Positions 1 through 11,590 of a stretch of 64,000 nucleotides of DNA are shown piece by piece; the first letter of the stretch is position 1; each line of letters starts with the position of its first letter. Origin of the DNA: Nicotiana tabacum (taxonomy: Eukaryota > Streptophyta > Magnoliopsida > Solanales > Solanaceae); NCBI RefSeq assembly GCF_000715075.1, contig NC_134095.1, forward strand, positions 12,528,222 to 12,592,221. The letters run 5' to 3'. The notes under the pieces were generated by a model. That model did not search any database, was not told the DNA's origin, and was given only the letters and a program-made list of their open reading frames with translations. Made by a program: the position numbers and the translations under genes.

Positions 1-535
1 CCAATGTATATCATTATTGTCCAATTTACCAGGCTTATTGACCCATGAAAGAATCTCGCCTTTTAATAAATCAAAACAATAAATGATATACACGACTAAT
101 AATAATTATATCAAGATTAAGAGTATAAGTACATTGAATGGACTAGAGAAATTATTTATTAAGTCAGTAAAATTCCTATCTCTACTTGATCCATCCAATA
201 CATACAAAATGTACTAGCACAAGAAGTTGGAATTAGACCATTCCCATAATCAAGATAAATTATATTTAATCTTGTGCTACAACCATCCCGATGGCTTGTC
301 CAATTCCATCATTAGGTTGTGAACATAAACTTTATGACTTATAAGAACCGATGATTTAATCTTTCACGTATAAGCTAAACTCTATACACTAAATCATCTA
401 CTATATAAGCAACAGATACACAAACAAATACATGATCTATTTAAAATAAAACTTTATTGAATTGAATAAATAAATGAACAATTATTCCATAAAGAATACT
501 ATAACAATACGCATGGTTTATAATATATCCTAACA
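1..535 (-). repeat. 3' LTR of Ty1-copia element (copia-1), partial
   Basis: Read on the minus strand, the sequence starts with TGTTAGGATAT at 535, directly after a purine-rich tract, and runs off the window edge at 1. This is the usual layout of a copia 3' LTR: pol stop, polypurine tract, then TG. The far end (CA) and target duplication lie outside the window. It is AT-rich with a TATA-like box near 401-410. The boundary at 535 is supported by the TG and the neighbouring polypurine tract; the second LTR is not in the window, so the call rests on position and pattern. Confidence 0.8.
401..410 (-). promoter_or_regulatory. TATA-like box in copia-1 LTR
   Basis: The minus strand reads GCTTATATAG about 125 bp into the LTR, a plausible TATA box for the element's U3. 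There is no experimental support; an AT-rich LTR can give such matches by chance. Confidence 0.35.
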
Positions 536-550
536 ATCTTCCACTTAGAC
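536..550 (-). other. Polypurine tract of copia-1
   Basis: Minus strand GTCTAAGTGGAAGAT lies between the pol stop codon (551-553) and the LTR start (535). It matches the AAGTGGGAGAT-type plus-strand priming site common in plant copia elements, with one G changed to A. Confidence 0.75.
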
Positions 551-2065
551 TCATAACCATGCGTCTACAATTCTAACACCCATTCCGTCTACATGCCTAT
601 CAAAAGTCTTCTGTGGTAAGCTCTTAGTAAACGGGTCCGCCAAGTTGTTCTTCGACGTAATCTTGGTGACTGCTACATCCCCTCTTTGCACTATCTCACG
701 AATTAAATGATATTTACGCTCAATATGCTTTGCTCTTTTATGGCTTTGCAGCTCCTTTGAATTTGCAACCGCACCACTATTATCACACTAAAGTGTTATT
801 GGTGCTTGAATCAAGGGAACCACATTCAACTCTCTTAGGAAGTTTCCAAGCCAAACCGCCTCTTTGAGGCAGCCACATATTCGGCTTCTATGGTGGAATC
901 AACAACACAAATTTACTTGATGCTCCTCCAACTTATGGCTCCACCTTTCTGAGCAAACACATTTCCTGAGGTAGACTTTCTAGAATCTTTATATGATTGA
1001 AAATCCGAATCAGTGTACCCAACAGGCACAAGTTCATCTGAATGGTAGACTAGCATGTAATCCCTAGTCCTTTTCAGGTACTTGATTATATGCTTAACCG
1101 TTGTCCAATGCTCTCTTCCACGATTAGATTGAAATCTGCTAACAACGCCAACGACAAAGCAGATATCAGGTCTAGTACATAACATAACATACATCAGACT
1201 CCCCATAGTAGATGCATAGGGGACCGCCTTCATCTTTTCTATCTCTTTATCAGTTTTAGGAGACTGATCTTTAGATAGAGAAACTCCATGCCTGAAAGGG
1301 AGAAATCCTTTCTTGTAGTCATGCATGCTAAACCTGGAGAGTATTGTATTAATATAAAGAGCCTGGGATAAGCCTAATATCCTTTTCTTGCGATCTCGCA
1401 AGAGCTTGATCCCAAGGATATGAGCCGCTTCTCCCAAATCTTTCATATCCAAGTGCGTGGACAGCCATTGTTTAACTGAATCCAACATGCCCACATTATT
1501 TCCTATGAGCAATATGTCATCTACATACAAGATTAAATACGCCACTTTGTCCCCATCCCATTTTTTGTATACACAAGACTCGTTAAGACATTTATCAAAA
1601 CCAAAAGTTTTAATTGCCTTGCCAAAACAAGTGTTCCATGCCCTAGATGCCTGTTTTAGTCCATAAATGGACCTTTTAAGCTTACACAACATGTGTTCCT
1701 CGCCACTTTCCACGAAACCGTCTGGTTGTATCATATAGATGCACTAATCAAAACTTTCATTAAGGAAAGTTGTCTTGACATCCATTTGCCAAATCTCATA
1801 GTCATAATGAACAGAAATGGATAAGAGAATCCTTATAGACTTAAGCATCGCTACAGGCGAGAAAGTTTCCTCATAATCGATCCCTTCTTTCTGAGTAAAC
1901 CCTTTTCCGTCTACACCTCTCTTTTTCTTATAAATCCACTTGCATCCAATGGGTTTAACCCCATCAGCTGGTTTTACAAGATCCCAGACTTGATTGGAGT
2001 ACATAGACTCCATCTCTGATTTCATAGCAGTAACCCACTTATCGGCATCTTTATCATGTAGTCGT
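551..2065 (-). pseudogene. copia-1 pol remnant: reverse transcriptase and RNase H
   Basis: This is the C-terminal half of a Ty1-copia polyprotein. The RT start is visible at 1744-2065 (motifs GCKWIYKKKR and EETFSPVAMLKSIR), then an in-frame TAG at 1741-1743, then the RT core (LKRSIYGLKQASRAWN and the catalytic YVDD at about 1516-1527). RNase H follows (YTDSDFQSYKDSRKSTSG), with a TAA at 913-915 where the family normally has Gln. A frameshift near 860-880 is followed by the conserved tail (VTKITSKNNLADPFTKSLP) ending at 551. So it carries at least two nonsense changes and one frameshift and is dead. Gag, protease and integrase are missing because Tat-1 inserted at 2066. The lineage is perhaps Tork-like, from memory of the RT and tail motifs. 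Confidence 0.9.
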
Positions 2066-4360
2066 TGATACCCAATTTTTTTATATGTATTTTTATATAC
2101 AAAATACTTTTAAAATAGCATATATATGCATACATAAGCATACCCAAGTGTTTTAATATTTTTCCGATCTTTTGAAAAGTTTTTAAAAATCAATTTACTA
2201 TCCATTTTAGCAGTACAAAATCCATAATTATTCCCAAAATCATCAATTTTGGTGAATAATTTATTTTATTCCCAAATTTATATCAAAATATAGTTAAGAT
2301 AATTTTTGTACATTTTTACAAATTTATTTGGTATTTAAAAGACTAAATTGCATATAATTGCAATTCTAGCCTACTTTAAGATTAATAGCATTTTATAATT
2401 GTAAAATTGATTCCAGTATTTTTAAATTGATATTTATATATTATTAATTGTCTCAGTACTTTTAATTTGTTTTTAAAATTATTTTTACTATTTTTTATAA
2501 AATAAAAGAAAAAAACTGGCTATTTAATATTTAGCCTATTTCTATTTCAATTACAACCTCATTTCCTTTCAATTTTAACCCCAATTTGACCCCAATTCCG
2601 CCCAAATTAAAACCGGCCCAATTCCATACCCTTTGACCCATTTAACTACCCGATCCAAGGCTCCCTTAATCCAGACCGTTGATCAATCTGATCAACAGTC
2701 ACGATCTCCCCTTTCCATTTTTAATTCCCCAAACCTTACCCTAGTCCCCATTTCTGTTTAGCCAGCCGCCTTTGAATGCTCTCCACCCTCAAACTCTCCC
2801 GAAGGTTCTTCAGAACCCTAGTTGACTTCCACCCTTTTCAACTGTTACTTCACCGGAATCCACGGCTTCTCAGGCCATGGATGGCCTGTACTCACCCTCT
2901 CTCACCATCAAACCTAAGTTGTTCGATGATTTGAAGCCCGACTCTGATGGTTCTCTTTAGATCCTGCTTAGATCTGTAGATCTATGGCTTCTCCGGCCAT
3001 GCTCCGGCATATTCAAGTACTAGAAGCCTTTTCTGACCTAATCCGACTCAAGATCGGACCTTCTTCCAAGCCTTTCTCATTTCTAGGGTTTCTCTGAAGC
3101 CCTAGCTATTCGAGGTTTTTCTCTGTGTTTTCTTAGATCCATGCTATATCTGTGTTCTACTGGAGTTTTAAAACGTCTTCCCCAATCTTCTCTTTCAAAA
3201 TTTGTTTCTCTTCAATTTAGGGTTTCTGAAAAAAGTTTCAAAAATTTTCTGACTCTTCTTCTTCTTTTCTTTGTGTGTATCTGCCTATGTTATGTTCTTA
3301 TGTTTTCTTTTTATACCTCGCATGATCCTCCCATGTGTTCTTATGTTTTCTTTATTATGCATATTCTTCTAATATGCTCCGTTCTTTCTTCTACTAGTTT
3401 CTATGTCATGCTTTCACACGTTTATCTTATGTGTTTGCTTAACCCTGTGTCCCTTTACTGTATTTTCTGCTAAGCTCTTAGTTCTTATTTGTCTTCTTCT
3501 GGACTTTGTTCGAGTTCTTTCTAAACATGTTTCATCTACTGTTCTCTTAAGTGCTATGTTACCTATTTTCTCCTCTGAACCTGTTTAAGTTCCGAGCTTT
3601 TCTTAAAATATGTCTTTATGCTTCAAATCAGTTTCTTCACTATGTTTACCTCGAACTTGTTATTGTATCTGCTTGTTTTTCTCATAAGTCTCTGAAAGAG
3701 ATTCCTGAGCATGTTTCAATTACTTGCCTCCTCCTCTTTGTATCTTACTCGAGTTGGAGACCCTAGGATTTGGGGTTTTTGGGCGAGTTCTGATCTGACG
3801 TTCAGACTAGGGTTCTACTTTGGAACTCCGGGCTTTTTCAGACTCATTTTGAGTCTGTGTACTGAACTTGAATTTCTTTGTTTATGACTCTGAACTTTTC
3901 TATACTAGATCTTCCTAATTAGCATGACAATTCTTTCTTGTTTGACACGTCTGTATGCTTTATATATGAAGAATTCTTCCTTCAGAAAAGGTTTTGCCAA
4001 TCTGTGATTGATTCAAAATTCCTTTTAATAAGGTTTGATTGATTGTTACTGATTTTCTTTAATTAAACCTTTCTTCACCTTTTCTGGTTGGATTAATTCA
4101 TACCAAAACTCAATTTATGATTTTTACTGGCTGTTGATTGATTGCCTTTCCTTATTTTCACAAACTGTGTTGCTATCAAACCCTTTCCTTAAATGGTTTC
4201 TATGTATTTGCCCTTTTTGTGCTACTTTGGAAAAGATTTTAATCCAATTCTTTCCTTAATTGCCTTCTACCCATTTGAAATCTGAATCCCTTAATTGAAG
4301 GGAGATTCTGTGTGATTGATTGCAAACTATTCCCTTACCTTTTTTTACTTGTTTTCTGCA

Positions 4361-4370
4361 CTATAAAAGG
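4361..4370 (+). promoter_or_regulatory. TATA box in Tat-1 5' LTR
   Basis: CTATAAAAGG is a near-perfect plant TATA box in the middle of the LTR, followed by GGAACGACC and a C-rich stretch. It would place the transcript start near 4395-4400 and the U3 at 2066 to about 4395. Inferred from consensus only. Confidence 0.6.
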
Positions 4371-5103
4371 GGAACGACCTTTCTGCACTTAGACAACCTG
4401 GAACCTTCAGTTCAATACTTCGAATTCAACACTTTGCACACACACCTTTCAATTTCAATACTCTTTCAATACTCTACTCTCTTCTGAGAACTTTTGTACT
4501 GATTGCTTGCAATTTGGTTTACAAGACTTCAACTTTCACTTATTTGTTTCTCTGAAACTGGTATGCCTTAATTTCGATTTCAGCACCATCCTTATGTGTT
4601 TATTTTACAGTTGCTACACTCCTGTCTACTTTGTTGTTCATGTTCAGTGCTTAATGTTAACTATGAAATTTTTTTCTTTGCATCTGCTGTTTTTTATGAA
4701 CTCCCTATACCCCCACTCCCTTCTATGTGTTTGAGTTAAGGTTTACGGCCTGACAGCATCCAAATTGCTGCTTAGGTCTAAACCTGATCCTCAATGGATC
4801 TCAACTCTCAAAATGTGGCTAATAGGCTAGTTAGGGGTGTGCCAGCACTCCTGATTGCTGGGCATGATCACCAGCCTGCCATGGCTCTCCCTGATTTTCC
4901 CCTTTGTGCACTTATACTTACTCTTAGATTCTAAGTCCTGATCCTGGAGGTTGGTTCACCTCATATTGTTGGACCTTGAGTCTGAATTAGGCTCCTTGGT
5001 TGTATCTTAATTTCTTATGTAATTTTACTTTTCTTAGTCTGTAATATGTTGTAATAACTTATGGGGTTCTAGTGAAAGGGGGGTCACTTATGTATGCATA
5101 CGG

Positions 5104-5460
5104 GTAGACATCATGATCTTAGGTATTTATTCCTGCAATCACAGCCTGTTTTACTTCTGCATTTCATATAGAGATCCTGGCTATAGGATACTGCACTTCT
5201 ATATTTCTTATAGAAATCCTGAGTATAGGATTCTGCACTTATGCATTTCATATATAAATTATGCCTATAGGTTTTCCGCACTTCTACATATATAGAGATC
5301 ATGTCTATAGGTTTTCTTCACTTCCGCGTATCATATAGATAACCTGTTTATAGGATTCTGCATTTTACATATATCATTAGGCAAACAGTTATAGGTTGAG
5401 TAATAATCCATTGCATTCTCGATACCATGTCTATAGGACGCCTGCACTTTCATAATCGTT
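5104..5460 (+). repeat. Degenerate tandem repeats in Tat-1 LTR
   Basis: About six diverged copies of a roughly 50-60 bp unit, each with an ATAGAGATCATG-like segment, CTATAGG, then TTCTGCACTTCTGCATTTC-like sequence. Copies are visible around 5125-5180, 5185-5235, 5236-5280, 5285-5335, 5336-5390 and a weaker one at 5430-5460. Short ORFs on both strands here only reflect the repeat. Confidence 0.65.
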
Positions 5461-6583
5461 TTAAAACCAACAACGCCTAGAAATCATGCCTATAAAAGTA
5501 ACCTTTGAATCTGATTCGCTTATGTCATCTACAAGTTTAAAATCAGTTGCAATGTTGTCTAAAATCTACAGAACTTATGTGTTTTTCGCAATCAGTAAGC
5601 CTTCTTTAAGATCGGAGTAAGCACTGTTAGATATCATGCCTATAGGTCTCACTTAGGCAAACCATTAGGTAATTAATTAACTGCATCGGTCTTTGATAAA
5701 TTACAACCAGGGAAGGCTAATTCGGACTCCTCATCTGAGAAATATATGATGAATCAGCCTATCCCATGCTTTAATTTGATTTCAGACCATAACCAGTTCA
5801 TACAAGACATGCTAAACAATCTGTCTTTAAATGATGAGGCCTGTTTGAGCCCTTTAAACTGTTATGTGTTATCCCTATATCTGCCTTATATGTTTTTGAT
5901 TGTCGCCCTAGAATTTTGTCCTTTTAAAACTCTGAAAACCAGATCTCCCTTCCCTTTAGGACTAGTAGTCCTAAATGCCTCCGGGACTGATAGGATTGGG
6001 GCGGGTACTAGCATGCAATAAGTAACGATACTATTTCGCGCCTAATACCTTAACGGGATGGGAAAGGGTAGATATGGATATGATGACCGGTGCGCTAATA
6101 CCACGCGCAACCTCTCTTCTGAGGAGCGATTGCCGGGTATTGCATTGATGTGATCCATATTAATCATAAACCTAGGACCCCCTCCCCTTTACTTATCCTT
6201 ATCTGCTTTCTTTAGAATTGCTTAAATTTTTCATAAATTTCTGCCCTCTTTGTTGTTCCTTAAAAGTTTTCAATTTATTTTCCATGCAAGCCCCTCTATT
6301 TGAGCCCTTAATTGCTTGTTTGATTATGTGAAGTCACAATTGTAACATGGCCGGGAACCACACTAGTGGATCTTAAGGGGTGCCTAACACCTTCCCCTCG
6401 AGATAATTTCTAGTCCTTACCCAAACTCTGGTTCTTCAAACTCAAACCCTTCTTAGTGTCCTAATGCACTTAATCATTAGGTGGCGACTCTTCAAGGTCC
6501 AAAACCCAATTCACAAGAGGGAACGAGTTGTCCTCCCAAATTTCACAAGCCCGATTTCGCGAGAAAAAGAGGGCGCGACAGCG

Positions 6584-6601
6584 TGGTGACTCTGCTGGGG
6601 A
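6584..6601 (+). other. Primer binding site of Tat-1
   Basis: TGGTGACTCTGCTGGGGA lies 3 nt after the LTR end. The minus-strand Ogre in this window has TGGCGACTCCGCTGGGGA at the equivalent spot (53068-53085), so both use the same primer tRNA; the two differences are C to T. Tat/Ogre elements are generally primed by a tRNA other than initiator Met (tRNA-Arg is my recollection); I cannot verify which. Confidence 0.75.
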
Positions 6602-7133
6602 CTTTCTTTAGGCTTTTACCATTTCATGTTATTTGTGACTTTACTGCTTATTTATTGCCTTTATTAAATGTCTTTATTTCTCTTCTTTTACGAAACTGAC
6701 TTGGCTCCTTTGTTTCTTTTCTTTAATGCTTTCCTTTACTGCTTTCCTTTAATACTATTGTAATTATGAGCAATTATTGTAATCATTACTTTATGAATGT
6801 GAAAATACATGACAACTTGTTTCATTCTTGTAACTGCATATTCAACATCATATTCCACTCGTGCTAAATAAAATATCATAGCAACGCTTATAATGAGTGG
6901 TTGCGCCCTTCCGATATTATTACCCCCTAAATTTGGCAAAGGCATATTTGCGGTAAAACCAGTCGATCTACGGTGTAGTCGACGGTTCCATGCCTTTCTC
7001 TCTTGAGTTGTCCGCTCAAGGGTACCAGTCTAATACCCCATAGAAACCCTACTCTATTTAATTGTGCATGCATCACTGTCAAAACCTAGCTGAGTCAGTT
7101 ATGTTGTCCACATAATGACTCTTTAAGATAGCC
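6602..7133 (+). other. Tat-1 5' untranslated leader
   Basis: No coding sequence is recognised here. It is T/A-rich up to about 6900, then holds a conserved-looking stretch with GTCGATCTACGGTGTAGTCGAC near 6962-6985, a short inverted repeat. It lies between the PBS and the ORF1-like remnant. Confidence 0.5.
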
Positions 7134-7586
7134 TTGTCCAAAGTCCACTGGGTTTCCTTGGAACCCAAACGGACATTACCATGTTCTGTGCATTTTTTTG
7201 GAGAACTAAATGCTGCTTATGCCAAATATTGGTATTTAATAGTCGAGTCTGGTGAGGGTAAGGTCCTAACCCTTTTGTCTTGCAGAAACATGAGGCACGA
7301 GGTCCCCAACTTTGGTATGGTTAGCACACCCTCACTCTTGCTGGACTGGTGAAGGAGTCTTCCATCAAATGACAAAATCAATGAGTGGAAAGAGAGGGCC
7401 GCCAAAGCTAGCGAAAAGTTGGAATATCTGGAATATAGTCTGTTGGAATTGGAAGGGAAAGTGAGGAAAAGAGTCATCGACTGTCAAAACGCTGAGGAAG
7501 ACAAAGGAGAACGCCTGGCGAAGGCATTTTTACTAGAAAATCTACGCGAGCTGGAGGATCTGATCAACAAAAACATTCAACCGTAA
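7134..7586 (+). pseudogene. ORF1-like remnant of Tat-1 (C-terminal coiled coil)
   Basis: One reading frame runs from 7134 to a TAA at 7584-7586 with a single internal TGA at 7350-7352. The second part (7353-7583) encodes a charged, heptad-like sequence (INEWKERAAKASEKLEYLEY, LLELEGKVRKRV, LAKAFLLENLRELEDLINKN) that looks like a coiled coil. Ogre elements carry an extra ORF1 between the 5' LTR and gag; position and character suggest this is what is left of it. The globular ORF1 domain seen in the minus-strand Ogre at 49975-51086 is not recognisable here, so most of ORF1 has been lost or diverged. Function is unknown. Confidence 0.5.
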
Positions 7587-8023
7587 GAAGGTCCTTCTGG
7601 GACCAAGTAGTTAGGAGTCTTTTCTTTTTCTTTAAAAATGTAATAAGGCCAACGACCGTTAGTGACATTTTATTTTTTTTGCTATTTTAGTGTCGTTCTG
7701 GGATCCGTCTTATTTTTATCAATAAAATGAGGCATTTAGCATTATAAGTTCTCCAAATCAATTTGTCGCTAGGCCTACCTCGGGCACAACGAGGCTCCCA
7801 AATTAGGACACGATTTGTGTTCTTGCACTATGTGTTTAAATATTGCAAAGTTTTCTTCCCAATATCCGCACTAACTTGCTACCTTTTTGTTTTTACCTTT
7901 TGTTTATTCCCCTCCCCAAAGGTTAGTTCATGAACTCTAGTATCGTCATCATACTCCATAAGATCTAAGGGCCCTCAACCTCCTCCTCCTCCGAGTCCTA
8001 TCAGAAACAAGAACAAGGGAAAG

Positions 8024-9727
8024 ATGGAAGATTTGAGCAACATCAGAAAGGAGAACTCAGTTGAAAGGGTAGAGGTTCCTCAGGGTATTCAGGTTTCCAA
8101 GGAAAGTGTCTCCCAGCTCGAACAGAAGTTATTGAAGTTTCAGGAAGAACTGGACCAAGTTCGGAATTTGGCAAATTTGTCATTTTCCCTCACTACCCCA
8201 AACGCCAACTTTGCCAACGCTCAAAACCCCACACCTCCACAAAGCATCCCGAAACCACAAAACCAACCCGCTCCTCATCACCACTACAACACATGCCACA
8301 CTTCAGACAACACCCCACTGCTCATCCCTGAACCACTAAACTCCACAAATGATCATTTCCACAACACTCTCATCTATGTGGAAACCTTACCACACTATAC
8401 TAAACCTATTTCAAGCACACCTGGGTCTAATGACAAAGACTCTATTATCAAGAATCTGGCTGCGGAACTCAAGAAGCTGACTAGCAGAGTTCAAGGTGTT
8501 GAAGGAAGCAAGGGGATTGAGGGACTGAATTACGAGGACCTTTGCATTCAGCCAGATGTCGAACTTCCTGAGGGGTACAAATCTCCCAAGTTCGAGATGT
8601 TTGATAGCACAGGGGATCCTAGAGTCCATTTGATGATGTACTGCGACAAGCTGGTCGGAGTAGGAAGGGATGAAAAATTCGCATGAAACTCTTTATGAGA
8701 AGTCTGAAAGGAGATGCTTTGTCTTGGTACATCAACCAAGACCCTAGAAAGTGGTCAAATTGGGTAAGTATGGCGTCTGATTTCATGGACAGGTTCAGGT
8801 TCAACGCGGAAAATGCACCAGACGTGTTCTACATCCAGAACTTAAAAAAGAAACTCTCGGAGACATTCTGCGAGTATGCTACTCATCGGAGATCAGAAAC
8901 CGCTAAGGTTAGACCGGCTTTAGAAGAAGAACAAATGAACAGGTTTTTCATTCGAGCTCAAGACCCACAGTACTATGAAAGGTTAATGCTGATTGAAAGC
9001 CAGAAATTTTCCGACATCATCAAGCTAGGGGAAAGGATCGAGGAAGGTATCAAAAGTGGTATGGTCACTAACTTTGAAGCTTTGCAGTCCACCAACAAGG
9101 CTCTACAGTCTGATGGCACGTCCAAAAAAAGGGACGTGAGCACCGTGATGGTTGCACAAAGAACGAAATCGCCAATTGAATACCAAACCTACCCAACACC
9201 TCCACTCACATATCAACCTACCCCAAATTACCAAGCACCCTCGCCCTCCTACCAAGCTCCACCACCTACTTACCAATCACCTCCACCTCCCACATATCAG
9301 CCCATTTCACCCAGATATTCCCAACCCGTACATGTCTATCAAGCCTACAATACTCAACCCTCTCACTATCAACCACCTCCCACCTGCCAAAACTTTCCTA
9401 GACCCCGACCAAACTTCAACTGCAGACCCCCCAAACAGTATACCGCCATTGCCGAACCTATCAACCAGCTGTATGAAAGGCTCAAAGCTGCTGGTTACAT
9501 CACCCCTATCCCTGCCATAAACCCCTAAAACCCCTCCCAATGGGTCAACCCAAACAAAACCTGTGCATACCATTCCGGCATGAAGGGGCATACCATTGAT
9601 GAGTGCCGCTCTCTGAAGGATAAGATCCAAGCTTTGATTAACAACAAGATCATCATAGCAAAGGAGCCAGGTCTGAATGTCCTCAATAACCCTCTGCCTG
9701 ACCCCAAGGGTGGGGCGTTCACATGAT
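8024..9727 (+). pseudogene. gag of Tat-1 (frameshifted)
   Basis: The capsid/nucleocapsid precursor. ATG at 8024; the first 220 codons include a coiled-coil start (VSQLEQKLLKFQEELDQV), a Pro/Asn/His-rich linker and the start of the gag core (PKFEMFDSTGDPRVHLMMYC). A frameshift near 8683 moves the core to frame 1 (FMRSLKGDALSWYINQ, FRFNAENAPD), which runs through a Tyr/Gln/Pro repeat (YQAPPPTYQSPPPPTYQP, about 9180-9400) to a TAA at 9526-9528. The same frame then holds a zinc-knuckle-like motif of Cys-x2-His-x5-His-x4-Cys type at 9562-9605 (CAYHSG...GHTIDEC). One frameshift and one stop make it a pseudogene unless recoding occurs. Confidence 0.85.
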
Positions 9728-9767
9728 TGAGATAGAGGACGATTAGGACCCCAAAGGGTCGATCAGA

Positions 9768-11396
9768 TTGATCACTGAAGGTGACGAGCCAAAGGAACCA
9801 ACGGTCACACTTAATCCGATTGTGGTCCAGATCCAGCCTTCTAAAAACGCTGAAATAGACATGTCCATACCACTCGAGTTCGAAGCACCTCCTTCTGCAA
9901 AGATGCCAGGACCTATTGAGGTCGAATTTGGGCCCTCAAAGACACCTACACCATTCAAAGTAGCTGTATTACCATCCAAGGCAAAGGTACCCATCTTGGT
10001 GGCCATGACAGCCGTAACACCGTTCCACCCAAAGGCCATACCATGGGATTACACCACCGAGGTGAGAAGGAAAGGGAAAACCAAATCTGGAGAAGCAATT
10101 GCAGCACAGGGTATGACAAGAACCGACAGGGTTTATACCCCAGAACACCTAGCCGAGTCTAGTAAGAAGGCCTCTAAACGACCAACCGTCATTGAAACCG
10201 GGCCTGATGATCTCTAGAGGAAGACACAAGCCAAAGAGTATTTGGTCATTGATCAGTTGAACAAAACGCCAGCCCAGATCTCTATCTTGGCTCTGCTACA
10301 AAGCTCTGACGCACATAAGAATGCCTTATTGAAGGTGCTGAGCGAGGCATATGTACCCATCAACATAAATGGAGGAGAAATGGCAAACATGGTGGGGCGA
10401 GTATTGGAGAGCCACAAAATCACTTTCCACGAAGATGAGCTGCCACCTGAAGGGCTAAGCCACAACAATGCCTTGCACATCACTGTATAGTGCGAAGATC
10501 ATTTCATCACCAGAGTCCTAATTGACAGAGGGTCTAGCCTCAATATTTATCCATTGGTGACTCTCAGAACACTGGGAAAGAGCCTGCATGAGATCAAGGA
10601 TGGAGCCATCAATGTCAAAGCTTTCGATGGATCCTAAAGGTCCACTATTAGGGAAATCAGTTTGTGTCTGCAAATGGGACCGGCTTGGTTCGACGTTGAT
10701 TTTCAAGTGATAGACATCCCAGCATCTTACAACTTGCTATTAGGACGGCCCTGGATCCATGCCGCTGGGGCTGTGGCATCAACCCTACATCAATCAGTGA
10801 AATTCGAGTGGAATCACCAAGAGGTAATTATTCACGGCGACAGTAGCAATCCCATATACAGTCGCCAAACCATCCCAGCAATCGGAGGAAGAAGGAAGAT
10901 AGGCGGAGAAACCTACCATCATATTGAGCGAGTCAACGCCGTGGACAAGGACAAATGGTGGGATAGTAAAATTGAAAGTATACTGAATTGGTGCGGATAC
11001 GAACCTGGCAGGGGACTTGGAAAGAATCTCCAAGGAATCACTAAGCCTATCAAGTTGAAGAAACACGGTACCACTTTCGGTTTGGGATATGAATACACTT
11101 GGGAGGAATTCAACCACTGGTCGCCACCATGGCGCAGTCCCTACTACCCACTGGAGCATCCTATACCTCGCTTGGAGCAGACTTTCTAGCCAGCCAATGT
11201 CATATATGGGTCGGGAGAAGAGGAAGCACTGGTAGTGATGAGGAATTTGTTTTTGGAAGATGATAATATGGACTGTTGTGTCATTTTCGAGGAGGAGGGG
11301 GAGGAAGGCCCTTCTATACAAGCTGTGAGCCGAGGAGCACGCCTCAACAATTGGTCCATCAGAACCACCATGGCCCGGAAAGCTTCGGGGTAGCAA
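9768..11396 (+). pseudogene. Aspartic protease and G-patch region of Tat-1
   Basis: A continuing pol frame with stops at 10215-10217, 10488-10490 and near 10635. The aspartic protease active site is at about 10525-10545 (VLIDRGSSLNIYP; plant gypsy proteases usually have DNGSS or DGGSS, so Arg in the third position is odd). The second protease signature, YNLLLGRPWIH, is at about 10729-10760. Downstream, at 10957-11100, a Gly-rich segment (GYEPGRGLGKNLQGI ... GLGYEY) looks like a G-patch, an RNA-binding motif. Betaretroviral proteases also carry a G-patch at the C terminus, so the parallel is notable. The frame ends in stops at the proposed intron. Confidence 0.78.
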
Positions 11397-11590
11397 GGCT
11401 GAACAAAGCACCATGCATTATCTTTATTTTTTGTTAGTTGACTTTCTTTCCGCATTTTTAATATTGAAATAAGATCTCCAATGTTCAAAACAATTATGAA
11501 ATTTATCAAAGTATTTCAGTTTTTTATAAATCTTACTCTTATTACTTTTTATCATTTACTTTATTTACACAACATTACTATTACTTATCT
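11391..11590 (+). other. Candidate intron between protease and RT of Tat-1
   Basis: Between the C-rich coding end of the protease region and the RT reading frame lies a sharply AT-rich stretch with stops. A donor-like G|GTAGCA is at 11390-11396 and an acceptor-like TATTTCAG ends at 11519; a later acceptor before 11590 is possible. Ogre elements are known to splice an intron between gag-pro and RT-RNaseH-integrase. Exact borders are inferred and unproven. Confidence 0.4.

Larger units (their letters stand above)
2066..6580 (+). repeat. 5' LTR of Tat-1 (about 4.5 kb)
   Basis: It starts TGATACCC at 2066 and ends GGGCGCGACA at 6580, giving TG...CA ends, and is followed within 4 nt by the PBS. 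The first 550 bp are AT-rich; 2560-2900 is C-rich. A TATA box lies at 4361-4370 and a run of degenerate repeats at 5104-5460. The last 250 bp (GTGCCTAACACCTTCCC and GGTGGCGACTC near 6380-6490) resemble the ends of the two Ogre LTRs elsewhere in the window. The small ORFs inside this LTR show no family likeness and I treat them as chance. Confidence 0.82.

Noticed and set aside
3141..4734. Several hydrophobic ORFs suggesting membrane proteins
   Set aside because: They lie in T-rich LTR sequence of Tat-1; Phe/Leu/Cys-rich frames are expected from composition.
10794..11414. 206-codon ORF on the minus strand
   Set aside because: Antisense to the Tat-1 protease/G-patch region, with no domain of its own.
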